This document shows, piece by piece, positions 1 through 9,505 of a stretch of 59,242 bases of DNA (positions are counted from its first letter, which is position 1; the number at the start of each line of letters is the position of its first letter). A model generated the notes under the pieces. It was not told where the DNA came from. It did not search any database and saw nothing but the letters and a program-made list of their open reading frames with translations. The position numbers and the translations under genes are program-made. Source of the DNA: Pseudomonas nitroreducens TX1 (GTDB taxonomy: Bacteria; Pseudomonadota; Gammaproteobacteria; Pseudomonadales; Pseudomonadaceae). Location of the stretch: NCBI RefSeq assembly GCF_000313755.1, contig NZ_AMZB01000132.1:1-59242 (forward strand). The letters are read 5' to 3'.

Positions 1-327
1 CCGTGAGGCCGCCTCCTACCCGATCCTTCCCGATTGTGTCGGAAAACAAACCAGGGATGTGGCGGATGTCTCAGAAGTGCATAGGGCGATTCCTGCGCGG
101 ATGAGCGAGCTTGGATAAATCCGTCAACTTACTGATCATGCTTCCCGCACCCTGTTCCTACAGGGTGCTCCTAATGATTGATCGACTAGTCAATCGTTAT
201 CTTTGGGCCCGCCCGCAATGGCGGGCCTTTTTTATGGACTGTCGTTCCACTTGCGGCCTTTGTTCATCGGGTGCTCGTGAGGCTTACGGCAGATTCTGTG
301 ATTTATCTGAAACGTAGGTACCGACTG
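1..327. other. Gene-free 5' end of the window
   Basis: I see no convincing protein gene here. Short open frames run in from the left edge but have no recognisable product. The segment holds three successive inverted repeats (147-168, 176-195, 206-227), the last followed by a T run, and then the 3' flank of metR, which is transcribed towards it. Either a small RNA or the tail of a gene outside the window would explain the hairpins. Confidence 0.5.
206..233 (+). terminator. Rho-independent terminator
   Basis: Eight-base GC-rich arms (206-213 and 220-227) around a six-base loop are followed by six T on the plus strand. The transcript it ends is not identified: no plus-strand gene is visible upstream inside the window. 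Confidence 0.75.
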
Positions 328-1248
328 TCAGCCCTTGGCCGCGCTGACACCTTCCAAGGTGGCAAAGGAGGTGTCCTTCGCTGTCAGCAGGAAGTCACGC
401 ATGAACGGCGCGTCCAGCATGTCCGCGCGGATAGCGGCGAACAGGGTGCAGTACAGGCCTTTCTCGCCCAGGCGCTTGGCAGTCACGTAGCCCCGCGAGC
501 TGTATTCGTGCAGCGCCCAGTTGGGCAGGCTGCAGACGCCGCGGCCGGAAGCCACCAACTGCATCATCATCACGGTCAGTTCCGAGGTGCGCACCTGCGC
601 CGGTTCGACGTCGGCGGGTTCGAGGAAGCGGGTGAAGATGTCCAGGCGATCGCGCTCGATCGGGTAGGTGATCAGCGTCAGGCTGGCGAGGTCTTCCGGG
701 ACGATGAAGGACTTGCCGGCCAGCGCGTGGTGATTGTCCACCGCCAGCAGAGCCTCGTAGGTGAACAGCGGCACATAGGTGATGCCGGCGATGTCCACCG
801 GGTCGGAGGTCACCACCAGGTCGAGGTCGCCGCGGGCCAGTGCCGGTAGCGGGGCGAAGGAGAAGCCGGAGGCGAGGTCCAGCTCCACTTCCGGCCAGGC
901 GTCGCGGAACTGGTCGATGGTCGGCATCAGCCACTGGAAGCAGCTGTGGCATTCGATGGCCATGTGCAGGCGGCCAGCGGTGCCGCCGGCCAGGCGCGCG
1001 AGGTCGCGGTCGGCGCCGCGCAGCTGCGGCAGTACGGCGTCGGCCAGCTGCAGCAGGCGCAGGCCAGCACTGGTGAAGCGCACCGGCTTGGTCTTGCGGA
1101 TGAACAGGGACAGGCCCAGGCGCTCTTCCAGTTCCTTGAACTGGTGGGACAGGGCGGATTGCGTCAGGTGCAGGCGCTCGGCGGCCTCCACCAGGCTGTC
1201 GGCTTCGCGCAGGGCATGCAGGGTTTTCAGATGACGGAGTTCAAGCAT
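328..1248 (-). CDS. metR: LysR-family regulator MetR
   Basis: A 306-residue LysR-type transcriptional activator. The N-terminal winged helix-turn-helix occupies about residues 1-60 (MLELRHLKTLHAL start, then the TQSALSHQFKELE recognition helix region), followed by a periplasmic-binding-protein-like effector domain. The wording of the N-terminus and the whole effector domain match MetR, which uses homocysteine as co-effector and controls methionine and folate one-carbon genes. A longer frame begins at 1344, but the start at 1248 gives the family's normal N-terminus and has a GAGG ribosome binding site. No metE or metH lies beside it. A T-N11-A inverted repeat upstream (1300-1312) may be an autoregulatory site. 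The gene order metR, CopD-like gene, hydrolase, glp genes agrees with what I recall of P. aeruginosa PA3587-PA3582. Confidence 0.88.
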   Translation of the reverse strand: MLELRHLKTLHALREADSLVEAAERLHLTQSALSHQFKELEERLGLSLFIRKTKPVRFTSAGLRLLQLADAVLPQLRGADRDLARLAGGTAGRLHMAIECHSCFQWLMPTIDQFRDAWPEVELDLASGFSFAPLPALARGDLDLVVTSDPVDIAGITYVPLFTYEALLAVDNHHALAGKSFIVPEDLASLTLITYPIERDRLDIFTRFLEPADVEPAQVRTSELTVMMMQLVASGRGVCSLPNWALHEYSSRGYVTAKRLGEKGLYCTLFAAIRADMLDAPFMRDFLLTAKDTSFATLEGVSAAKG

Positions 1249-1299
1249 GGCGCGACCTCGCCTCAGTATGAGGAAATCTTGATAAAACGGCGAAAATAT

Positions 1300-1312
1300 T
1301 GAGCTGCTCTCA
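1300..1312. promoter_or_regulatory. Candidate LysR-type operator upstream of metR
   Basis: TGAG-N5-CTCA fits the T-N11-A pattern of LysR-family sites and lies 52 bases before the metR start. A second perfect inverted repeat (CCTCA-GTA-TGAGG, 1261-1273) overlaps the metR ribosome binding region. Which of the two, if either, binds MetR cannot be read from sequence alone. Confidence 0.4.
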
Positions 1313-1376
1313 TGATAAGCCGGCGATTGGCACTTCACCAGCACGGTTTCGCCGGCCCTGATTCACCAGGCTGGAG

Positions 1377-1820
1377 TCACCAGCTCAGGTAGAACATCCC
1401 CTTGGCCAGCAACACGATCAGCACCACGTGGGCGAAGACGCTGTAGTGAATGCGGCGGGAGCGCTGTCCGGTCATGCGCCCCACGCGGAACGAGTACATG
1501 GCAAAGATGAAATGGCCCAGGACGCTGGTGGCCAGCAGCAGCTTGAGGCTGAGTAGCGTGGCGAAGGGCGATGCCAGCGGATCGGCCAGCAGCGGCGCGT
1601 AGCGCAGGTGCAACATGCCCAGGCCGCTACCGAACAGGGTCAGGATCACCCAGGGCATCACCCGGCGCAGACGACGGCCCAGCGCTCCCTCGACCATTTT
1701 CATCACCCGCGGCGGAACCTGGCGGTGGGCGCTTTGCAGAATCAGCACTTCGAAGAACACCGTGCCGACGAACAGGATCGCGGCAAACAGGTGCAGCACC
1801 AGCAGAATGGGGTAGGCCAT
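1377..1820 (-). CDS. CopD-like small integral membrane protein
   Basis: A 147-residue protein with four hydrophobic segments (roughly residues 5-25, 55-72, 84-106 and 122-144). It has a histidine in the first helix (LVLHLFAAILFVG) and others in later helices (LGMLHLRY, VLGHFIFA), the layout of the CopD/DUF2269-type family of small inner membrane proteins. The substrate is unknown; related proteins are linked to copper uptake or heme-like redox sites, but no copper gene is nearby. It is transcribed with the same polarity as metR and ends 128 bases before the metR start. A second, only distantly similar CopD-like protein lies at 48553-49017. Function is not assigned. Confidence 0.7.
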   Translation of the reverse strand: MAYPILLVLHLFAAILFVGTVFFEVLILQSAHRQVPPRVMKMVEGALGRRLRRVMPWVILTLFGSGLGMLHLRYAPLLADPLASPFATLLSLKLLLATSVLGHFIFAMYSFRVGRMTGQRSRRIHYSVFAHVVLIVLLAKGMFYLSW

Positions 1821-2021
1821 GGCGAAACGTCCGAGCGGGGGCTCCTATCTTCGCGACTCTCGGGACTGTTTGCCCTTGATCCCTGTCAGGGGAAGTCGGG
1901 AAGGGCCGTCGGTGACCGCTCAGCGCCGTTCATCAAACTGTCATGGACCTGTGGCAGAGCGCGCGACGGAAATTCATCAGAATCTTGCTCAACTGGGGTT
2001 CTGCGTTCCGGATTTTCACTC

Positions 2022-3032
2022 ATGCGTGCTTTTCTTCTAGCAGTCGCTGTTTTCTGCGGCCTGTCCTCTCTCTCTTTTGCCGATCGGGCGGTCGCTGCGG
2101 ATCGCTGCGATGCGCGGGTGCCGACCGAACTGGTCGACCTGGGCGACGTGCGCCTGGCTTACCAGAGCATCGGCCGCCCGCAAGACCCGACGCTGCTGCT
2201 GGTCATGGGCCTGGGCGGCCAACTGATCCATTGGCCGGACGAAGTGGTCGAGGCGCTCTGCCAGCAGGGCTTCCGGGTTATCCGCTACGACAACCGCGAT
2301 GTCGGGCTGTCTTCCTGGCGCGTTCCTACACCCAGCGGCAACCTGACCTACGAAGTCATCCGCTATCGCCTCGGGCTGCCTGTGAGTGCGCCCTACAGCC
2401 TGACCGACATGGCCGGCGATGCGCTGCATCTGCTGGACGCGTTGCATGTCGAGCGCGCCCATGTGCTGGGCGCGAGCATGGGCGGGATGATCGCCCAGCA
2501 CGTGGCCGACATGGCGCCCAACCGCGTTATCAGCCTGACATTGGTGATGACCAGTTCCGGCGCCGAAGGCCTGCCGGCCCCCAGCGAATCGCTGCTGCGC
2601 CTGCTCGCCCGGCGTGAAGCGGCCAGCCGCGAGCAGGCCATCGAGCAACAGGCCGACCTGCTGGCCGCGCTTGGCAGCCCGAACGTGCGCGATGACCGTC
2701 AGCAATTGCTGCAGCAGGCGGCGCGTTCCTACGACCGTGCCTTCAACCCTGAAGGCGTACAACGGCAGATGCTGGCGATCCTCGCCGAGCCGAGCCGCGT
2801 GGAACTGCTCAATCGTCTGAACGTGCCGACGCTGGTGGTCCATGGCACCGCTGACCCATTGCTACCGGTCATGCATGGCGTACACGTGGCGGCGCACATC
2901 CGCGGCTCGGTGCTCAAGCTGATTCCCGGCATGGCGCATCGCTTCCAGGAAGACTTCAAGGAACCGCTGCTGGGCGCGGTGCTGCCCTACCTGCGCGAGC
3001 ACCAGGGCGGCGGACACGTCGCCCAGCTGTGA
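2022..3032 (+). CDS. Exported alpha/beta hydrolase
   Basis: A 336-residue alpha/beta-hydrolase-fold protein. Residues 1-25 form a likely Sec signal peptide ending near AVAA, so the enzyme should act in the periplasm or outside. The catalytic triad is readable: nucleophile S152 in GASMGG, acid D278 in GTADPLLP and base H306 in PGMAHRF. An oxyanion-hole stretch (LLVMGLGGQ) lies near residue 60. The ATG at 2022 is chosen because it begins the signal peptide; the frame stays open upstream to 1608, but that part does not look coding. It is probably a carboxylesterase or a related hydrolase of small esters; the substrate is not predictable. It converges on glpM, with 23 bases between stops. Confidence 0.82.
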   Translation: MRAFLLAVAVFCGLSSLSFADRAVAADRCDARVPTELVDLGDVRLAYQSIGRPQDPTLLLVMGLGGQLIHWPDEVVEALCQQGFRVIRYDNRDVGLSSWRVPTPSGNLTYEVIRYRLGLPVSAPYSLTDMAGDALHLLDALHVERAHVLGASMGGMIAQHVADMAPNRVISLTLVMTSSGAEGLPAPSESLLRLLARREAASREQAIEQQADLLAALGSPNVRDDRQQLLQQAARSYDRAFNPEGVQRQMLAILAEPSRVELLNRLNVPTLVVHGTADPLLPVMHGVHVAAHIRGSVLKLIPGMAHRFQEDFKEPLLGAVLPYLREHQGGGHVAQL

Positions 3033-3055
3033 TCCGAGGCATCACCGGCAAGGTT

Positions 3056-3391
3056 TCAGTGCAACCGCACCCAGACGAACACCAGCAGCGAGGCCGCCAC
3101 CAGCCAGGCCAGCGCGGCCATCGCCAGCGATATCTCCAGGCGCAGGCGATCCACCATGAGGTAGAGCGCGGCGAGATAGACGAAGTAGGGGATGATCGAC
3201 CACATGCCGAACAGGATGGTGGTCTTCAGGTCGTCCAGCGAACGGCTCTTGCCGACGATGTAGTGGGCGATCAGGGCGAAGGTGGGGAACAGCGGCACCA
3301 GGCCGGCGATGTAGTAATTGCGCGTCTTCGACAGCATGGCGAGGATCAGCACCACGCCGGCGCCGATGGTTGCCTTGAGGATCAGGTCCAC
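3056..3391 (-). CDS. glpM: Membrane protein GlpM
   Basis: A 111-residue integral membrane protein with about four hydrophobic helices, matching GlpM, which is encoded next to glpD in pseudomonads. It has been linked to alginate production in P. aeruginosa, but its biochemical role is unknown. The N-terminus MDLILKATIGAGVV and the internal SKTRNYYIAGLVPLFPTF segment are characteristic. It is downstream of glpD on the same strand, with 94 bases between, so co-transcription is plausible. Confidence 0.85.
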   Translation of the reverse strand: MDLILKATIGAGVVLILAMLSKTRNYYIAGLVPLFPTFALIAHYIVGKSRSLDDLKTTILFGMWSIIPYFVYLAALYLMVDRLRLEISLAMAALAWLVAASLLVFVWVRLH

Positions 3392-3485
3392 GTCGTTCTC
3401 TTATGCGGCGACCCCACCGGTGCGGTGGCGTCGGGGATGGTCGGTGGATTATCCCCGAGGCGGGCTTCCCGCTCCAATTCGGCGT

Positions 3486-5027
3486 TCAGGCCACCTGTGT
3501 ACTCGGCTCCAGCGGGCTTTCGCTGCTGAGGAACTGCTCCAGGCGCTCGCGCTGCCGGGCGTTGAGGAACAGGCCGAGTTTGGTGCGGCGCCAGAGGATG
3601 TCATCGGCGTCGCGCGCCCACTCTTCGCGCACCAGATATTCCACTTCCCGCGCATAGAGCCCGGCGCCCAGGTGTTCGCCCAGTTCGCTGAGGTTATGCG
3701 CGCCGTCCAGCAGCTTCCAGATGCGGCTGCCGTAAGTGCCGGCCCAGCGCCGGGCGAGGGCTGGGTCGAGCTGGCGCAGGCGGTCCATGAGCTGGATGGC
3801 CAGGTCTTCCACCGTCGTCATCGCCTCGCCGCCGGGCAGCGGGGCGCTGGCGGTCCAACTGGGTTTCATGACGCCGGCGAAATGCGGTGCCAGTTGTTCC
3901 AGCGCAGCTTCGGCGAGCTTGCGGTAGGTGGTCAGCTTGCCGCCGAACACCGACAGTAGTGGCGCTTCGCCGGGTGTGTTGTCCAGCGCCAGGGTGTAGT
4001 CGCGGGTCACGGCGGACGGGTCGTCGGATTCGTCGTCGCACAGCGGACGTACCCCGGAGAAGCTGCGCAGGATGTCCTCACGGCCGAGTTGGCGCTTGAA
4101 GTGGTCATTGACCACGTCGAGCAGGTAATCGGTCTCTTCTTCGCTGATGCCGACCTTCGCCGGGTCGCCCTGGTATTCGCGGTCGGTGGTGCCGATCAGG
4201 GTGAACTGGTGGAGGTAGGGGATGGCGAAGACGATGCGCCGATCCTCATTCTGCAGGATGTAGGCGTGCTCACCTTCGTACAGGCGCGGCACGATCAGGT
4301 GGCTGCCCTGGATCAGGCGGATGCCGTAGGGCGGCTTCTGCCGCAGTTCGTCGCGCAGGAAGCGGTCGACCCAGGGGCCCGCGGCGTTGACCAGCGCGCG
4401 GGCGCGCACCGAGTACAGGCTGCCGTCACTGCGCTCCAGGTGCAGGTGCCACAGGCCCTTGCTGCGCCGGGCGCTGACGCAACGGGTGCGTGGGTGCACA
4501 TGGCCGCCCTTCTCGCGGGCGGCCATGGCGTTGAGCACTACCAGGCGGGCATCGTCCACCCAGCAGTCGGAATATTCGAAGCCGCGGGTGATCTCGGCTT
4601 TCAGCGGGCTGTCCGGATCGAAGCGCAGGCCACGGGAGGCTGGCAGCTTCTCGCGCTTGCCCAGGTGGTCATAGAGGAACAGTCCGGCGCGGATCATCCA
4701 GGCCGGGCGCAGGTGCGGGCGATGCGGCAGCACGAAGCGCAGCGGATGGACGATGTGCGGCGCCTTGGCCAGCAGCACTTCGCGCTCGGCCAGGGCTTCG
4801 CGGACCAAGCGGAATTCGTAGTGTTCCAGGTAGCGCAGGCCCCCGTGGATCAGCTTGCTGCTGGCCGAGGAGGTATGGCTGGCGAGGTCGTGCTGTTCGC
4901 AAAGGAACACCGAAAGCCCGCGCCCGGCGGCGTCTGCCGCGATCCCTGCGCCATTGATGCCGCCACCGACGACGGCCAGGTCATAGACTTCGGCCAGGGG
5001 CGCGTGGCGCTTGCTGGTTGGGTTCAT
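3486..5027 (-). CDS. glpD: Aerobic glycerol-3-phosphate dehydrogenase
   Basis: A 513-residue FAD-dependent enzyme of the inner membrane face that oxidises sn-glycerol-3-phosphate to dihydroxyacetone phosphate and passes electrons to ubiquinone. The Rossmann FAD signature VVGGGINGAGIAADAAGRG lies at about residues 19-37. The family segment SSASSKLIHGGLRYLEHYEF follows, then the GKLTTYRKLAE segment near residue 366 and a C-terminal helical domain. Length is normal for GlpD. The upstream region carries sites resembling the GlpR operator (5062-5079 and 5144-5161), so induction by glycerol-3-phosphate through the adjacent glpR product is expected. Confidence 0.95.
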   Translation of the reverse strand: MNPTSKRHAPLAEVYDLAVVGGGINGAGIAADAAGRGLSVFLCEQHDLASHTSSASSKLIHGGLRYLEHYEFRLVREALAEREVLLAKAPHIVHPLRFVLPHRPHLRPAWMIRAGLFLYDHLGKREKLPASRGLRFDPDSPLKAEITRGFEYSDCWVDDARLVVLNAMAAREKGGHVHPRTRCVSARRSKGLWHLHLERSDGSLYSVRARALVNAAGPWVDRFLRDELRQKPPYGIRLIQGSHLIVPRLYEGEHAYILQNEDRRIVFAIPYLHQFTLIGTTDREYQGDPAKVGISEEETDYLLDVVNDHFKRQLGREDILRSFSGVRPLCDDESDDPSAVTRDYTLALDNTPGEAPLLSVFGGKLTTYRKLAEAALEQLAPHFAGVMKPSWTASAPLPGGEAMTTVEDLAIQLMDRLRQLDPALARRWAGTYGSRIWKLLDGAHNLSELGEHLGAGLYAREVEYLVREEWARDADDILWRRTKLGLFLNARQRERLEQFLSSESPLEPSTQVA

Positions 5028-5061
5028 GAAGGCCGCCTTGGGGATTGAAAGTGAATCTTGT

Positions 5062-5079
5062 GATGTTCGTTTTCGAAAA
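5062..5079. promoter_or_regulatory. Candidate GlpR operator 1
   Basis: An 18-base site 35 bases upstream of glpD shares 13 of 18 positions with the E. coli-type GlpR operator TATGTTCGATAACGAACA, including intact ATGTTCG and CGAA half sites. A small palindrome, GTTCA-A-TGAAC, follows at 5087-5097. Assignment rests on similarity and position only. Confidence 0.55.
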
Positions 5080-5143
5080 TATCCTAGTTCAATGAACGAA
5101 ATATGACCAGCCTGAAGCGCGAATTCGCGCAGGCGTTCGTCTG

Positions 5144-5161
5144 AATGTTCGAAAGCGAAGG
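5144..5161. promoter_or_regulatory. Candidate GlpR operator 2
   Basis: A second site, also 13 of 18 to the E. coli-type GlpR operator (ATGTTCG and CGAA conserved), lies 82 bases from site 1 and 12 bases beyond the glpR stop. Paired operators would be compatible with cooperative or looping repression of glpD. Confidence 0.45.
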
Positions 5162-5173
5162 CGGTTGCGGGGC

Positions 5174-5929
5174 TCAGACTAGCTCGAGCTGGACCTTGTG
5201 CTGGTGCAGCAGGCGCGCCACGGCAGCGGGTGGCGGACTGTCGGTGAACACCCGGCTGACCAGGGAGATCGGCCCCAGGCGCACCACGGCGTTGCGCCCG
5301 AACTTGCTGGAGTCGGCGGCGAGGAACACTTGCCGCGCGTTATCGATGATGGCGCGGGAGACGCGCACTTCCTGGTAATCGAAGTCCAGCAGGCTGCCGT
5401 CTTCGTCGATGCCACTGATGCCGACCACGGCGAAGTCGACGCGGAACTGCTCGATGAAATCCACCGCCGCCTGCCCGACCACGCCGCCGTCGCCGCGCAC
5501 GGTGCCACCGGCGATCAGCACTTCGAAGTCGCCCTTGCCGGCGAGGATGCTGGCGACGTGCAGATTGTTGGTGATGACCTTGAGGTTCTTATGACCGAGC
5601 AGGGCGCGGGCGATGGCCTCGGTGGTAGTGCCGATGTTGATGAACAGCGAAGCGTTGTCCGGGATGTGCGCGGCGATGGCCTCGGCGATGCGCTGCTTCT
5701 CGTCGCGCATCTGGTCGGCGCGGGTGTTGTAGGCGGTGTTCTCGATGCTTGAATCCCAGGCTGCCCCGCCGTGGTAGCGGCGCAGCAGGTTCTGTTCGGC
5801 GAGCTGGTTGATGTCGCGGCGAATGGTCTGCGGGGTCACGGCGAACTGCTGGGCGAGTTCCTCGATGCTCAGGTAGCCGCGTTCACGGACCAGGTCGAGG
5901 ATGCTTTGCTGGCGGGGGGGCAGGTTCAT
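5174..5929 (-). CDS. glpR: DeoR-family repressor GlpR
   Basis: A 251-residue DeoR-family repressor. The N-terminal helix-turn-helix is at about residues 20-40 ([22 protein letters not shown]). The C-terminal sugar-phosphate-sensing domain carries the phosphate-binding [13 protein letters not shown] loop around residues 98-110. It is encoded between glpK and glpD on the same strand, which supports GlpR, sensing glycerol-3-phosphate and repressing glycerol uptake and oxidation genes. The stop is 146 bases before glpD, leaving room for the separate glpD promoter and its candidate operators. Confidence 0.93.
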   Translation of the reverse strand: MNLPPRQQSILDLVRERGYLSIEELAQQFAVTPQTIRRDINQLAEQNLLRRYHGGAAWDSSIENTAYNTRADQMRDEKQRIAEAIAAHIPDNASLFINIGTTTEAIARALLGHKNLKVITNNLHVASILAGKGDFEVLIAGGTVRGDGGVVGQAAVDFIEQFRVDFAVVGISGIDEDGSLLDFDYQEVRVSRAIIDNARQVFLAADSSKFGRNAVVRLGPISLVSRVFTDSPPPAAVARLLHQHKVQLELV

Positions 5930-6018
5930 GCGTGGTGCTCGCTGGGACTGGGCGAAGGGGCAAGGATGCCGGAGTGGGGCCTTGCTGTCATGCCGGTCGG
6001 GTTCGGCGCGGAGTGCTT

Positions 6019-6139
6019 CCCTCTCCCTAACCCTCTCCCTGAAGGGAGAGGGGACTGAGCGGCATCAAGCGTAACACCAAGCTGGCCGGTCACTCCGAAC
6101 GGCTCCCTCTCCCTTCAGGGAGAGAGCGGGGGAGAGGGC
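6019..6139. repeat. Inverted pair of CT/GA-rich palindromic repeats (copy 1)
   Basis: Two oppositely oriented copies of the same element (6019-6055 and 6105-6139) surround about 50 bases of unique sequence. Each copy has the core CTCTCCCTGAAGGGAGAG, itself a palindrome, plus a second CCCTCTCCC block on one side. The pair sits between the glpR and glpK genes. Three further loci of this family lie in the window (8381, 24869, 56878). Confidence 0.85.
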
Positions 6140-6174
6140 TGTGCCCCGCTCAGGAAGGTCCCGAGAAGTGCATC

Positions 6175-7689
<1,515 letters not shown>

Positions 7690-7859
7690 GACGGCGCCTT
7701 GTGCGGATTCCGTTCGGCGGTCCCGGTGGCAGGTCCGGGAGGGGATTGGCGGTGAACATACGGGATTCATCCGCGTCGGTGAAGCGAACATCGTGCAGTG
7801 CGCCACACCTTGGCTTACTGTTATGCGTTGGAAAGTTGCCTGCGAGAAGCCCGCCGATC
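7690..7859. promoter_or_regulatory. Divergent promoter region of glpK and the ybaK-like gene
   Basis: This 170-base region separates glpK (minus) from the deacylase gene (plus). It contains a GlpR-type half site CGAACAT (7785-7791), read as ATGTTCG on the glpK strand, but no complete operator is evident. There is no remnant of a glpF reading frame. Confidence 0.35.
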
Positions 7860-8330
7860 ATGACCCCCGCCATCGACCTGCTGAAGAAAAACCGCGCTGA
7901 GCACCATGTACTGAGCTACGAGCATGACCCGAAGGCGCCGTCCTATGGTCTGGAGGCCGCGGAGAAACTCAACCTCGACCCGGCGCGCGTCTTCAAGACG
8001 CTGCTGGCGGCAAGCGAGAAGGGCGAACTGCTGGTGGCCGTGGTGCCGGTGGTGGGTACCCTGGATCTCAAGGCGCTGGCCCATGCGGCGGGCGTGAAGA
8101 AGGCCGACATGGCCGACCCCAACGCCGCGCAGCGCGCCACCGGTTACCTGGTCGGCGGCATCAGCCCGCTGGGGCAGAAGAAGCGCCTGCGCACCTTCAT
8201 CGACGAATCCGCCCAGGGCTTCCCGACCATCCATGTCAGCGCCGGGCGACGTGGTCTGGAAGTGGAGCTGAGTGCCGAGACCCTGGCCGGGCTGACCTCG
8301 GCGACGTTCGCGCCTATCGGGCGGCCCTGA
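7860..8330 (+). CDS. ybaK: Cys-tRNA(Pro)/Cys-tRNA(Cys) deacylase, YbaK/EbsC family
   Basis: A 156-residue single-domain trans-editing protein that hydrolyses cysteine wrongly attached to tRNA(Pro). The YbaK/ProRS-editing fold is recognisable from the segments PARVFKTLLA, LVAVVPV, RATGYLVGGISPLGQKKRLRTFID and HVSAGRRGLEVELS. The conserved lysine in VFKTL and the GGISP loop are present. The ATG at 7860 gives the family's normal length; the frame extends upstream to 7701, where it overlaps the glpK promoter. The neighbours have no functional link to translation quality control. Confidence 0.88.
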   Translation: MTPAIDLLKKNRAEHHVLSYEHDPKAPSYGLEAAEKLNLDPARVFKTLLAASEKGELLVAVVPVVGTLDLKALAHAAGVKKADMADPNAAQRATGYLVGGISPLGQKKRLRTFIDESAQGFPTIHVSAGRRGLEVELSAETLAGLTSATFAPIGRP

Positions 8331-8380
8331 GTTTCCCTGTATCGGCCATGCCCGTGAGCCTGATTTTGCACTTCGGCCAG

Positions 8381-8488
8381 CCCTCTCCCCCCCGCCCTCT
8401 CCCTGAAGGGAGAGGGCGCTATTCGTGCCGGCGGAAGCTACGGTTTCAGCCTATAGCGAACCAGTCTCCTCTCCCTTCAGGGAGAGGG
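8381..8488. repeat. Inverted pair of CT/GA-rich palindromic repeats (copy 2)
   Basis: The left copy (8381-8418) and an inverted right copy (8468-8488) share the CTCTCCCTGAAGGGAGAG core. They fill most of the 294-base gap between the deacylase and the PhzF-like gene, in which no gene is seen. Confidence 0.82.
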
Positions 8489-8624
8489 AAATCCCAAGCA
8501 CTGACTTTCAGATGAAGGCAGGTGCACCTGGAGGCTGACTCAGAGGGACTGTGTGGTCCCTACTGTACGGTTCGCCGCCCGTCGGCTTCTGTCATGCTCG
8601 GCCATCACTGACAAGGAGATTGCC

Positions 8625-9410
8625 ATGCTGCTCGACTTCCACCAGGTGGACGCCTTCACCGACCGTCCCTTCGCCGGCAACCCGGCCATGGTCTACCGTC
8701 TCGACGTCTGGCTGAGCGACGAGTTGATGCAGAAGATCGCCGCCGAGCACAACCTTTCGGAGACCGCCTTCCTGGTGAAGGAGCCCGAGGGCTGGCGCAT
8801 CCGCTGGTTCACGCCGACCGCCGAAGTACCGCTGTGCGGCCACGCCACCCTGGCCAGTGCCCACGTGCTGTTCGAAGTGTTCGATGAGCCGGGCGAGGTG
8901 CTGGAGCTCAATTCCTTGTCCGGCCCGCTGCGCGTGAGCCGCGAGGACGGCCGGCTGGCACTGAACTTCCCGGCTCAGCCGCCGAGCGAAACGGGCGCTA
9001 CCGTGGAGCTGGCCAGCGCACTGGGCGTGGATGTGGTGGATGCGCTGAGCAACGCCTCGCACCTGCTGGCGCTGCTGGAATCCGAGCAGGCCGTGCGCGA
9101 CTGCAAGCCGGACTTTGCCGCCCTGGCGCGCCTGCCTTACCTGGGCGTGATCGTCACCGCGCGCAGCGATGACTACGACTTCGTCTCGCGCTTCTTCGCC
9201 CCGGCCATCGGCCTCAACGAAGACCCGGTGACCGGCGCCGCCCACTGCAGCCTGATCCCCTACTGGTCGGGCCGCCTGAACAAGCTGCAGATGCGTGCCT
9301 TCCAGTGCTCGGCGCGCGGTGGCGAGCTGTGGTGCCGACTGGAGGATGACCGTGTGAGCATCGCTGGATACGCGCGCCTGGTGGCCAGCGGTCGTCTGCT
9401 GGTTGTTTGA
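8625..9410 (+). CDS. PhzF-family isomerase-like protein
   Basis: A 261-residue protein of the PhzF/diaminopimelate-epimerase fold. The N-terminal MLLDFHQVDAFTDRPFAGNP and the acid E46 in NLSETAFL are the family hallmarks; the second half has the matching IGLNEDPVTGAAHCSLIPYW signature. A clear AAGGAG ribosome binding site lies 8 bases before the ATG. PhzF itself isomerises dihydro-hydroxyanthranilate in phenazine synthesis, but no other phenazine gene is present here, so this is a stand-alone relative of unknown substrate. Confidence 0.87.
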   Translation: MLLDFHQVDAFTDRPFAGNPAMVYRLDVWLSDELMQKIAAEHNLSETAFLVKEPEGWRIRWFTPTAEVPLCGHATLASAHVLFEVFDEPGEVLELNSLSGPLRVSREDGRLALNFPAQPPSETGATVELASALGVDVVDALSNASHLLALLESEQAVRDCKPDFAALARLPYLGVIVTARSDDYDFVSRFFAPAIGLNEDPVTGAAHCSLIPYWSGRLNKLQMRAFQCSARGGELWCRLEDDRVSIAGYARLVASGRLLVV

Positions 9411-9505
9411 CCTGAGACCGGGGGGATGCCGTCTCCCCGGCGTACCCTTGCCTTCACATGCGGCCGCGTCGGTTCTGCGCGGCGCGTCCGAAAGGAGGCA
9501 AACCC

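Noticed and set aside
2-118. Open frame entering from the left edge as the 3' end of a gene
   Set aside because: More than one frame is open and none reads as a recognisable C-terminus; there is not enough sequence to support it.
8625-9410. PhzF-like gene as evidence for phenazine synthesis
   Set aside because: No phzA-G partners are present; PhzF-family proteins are widespread with unrelated roles.
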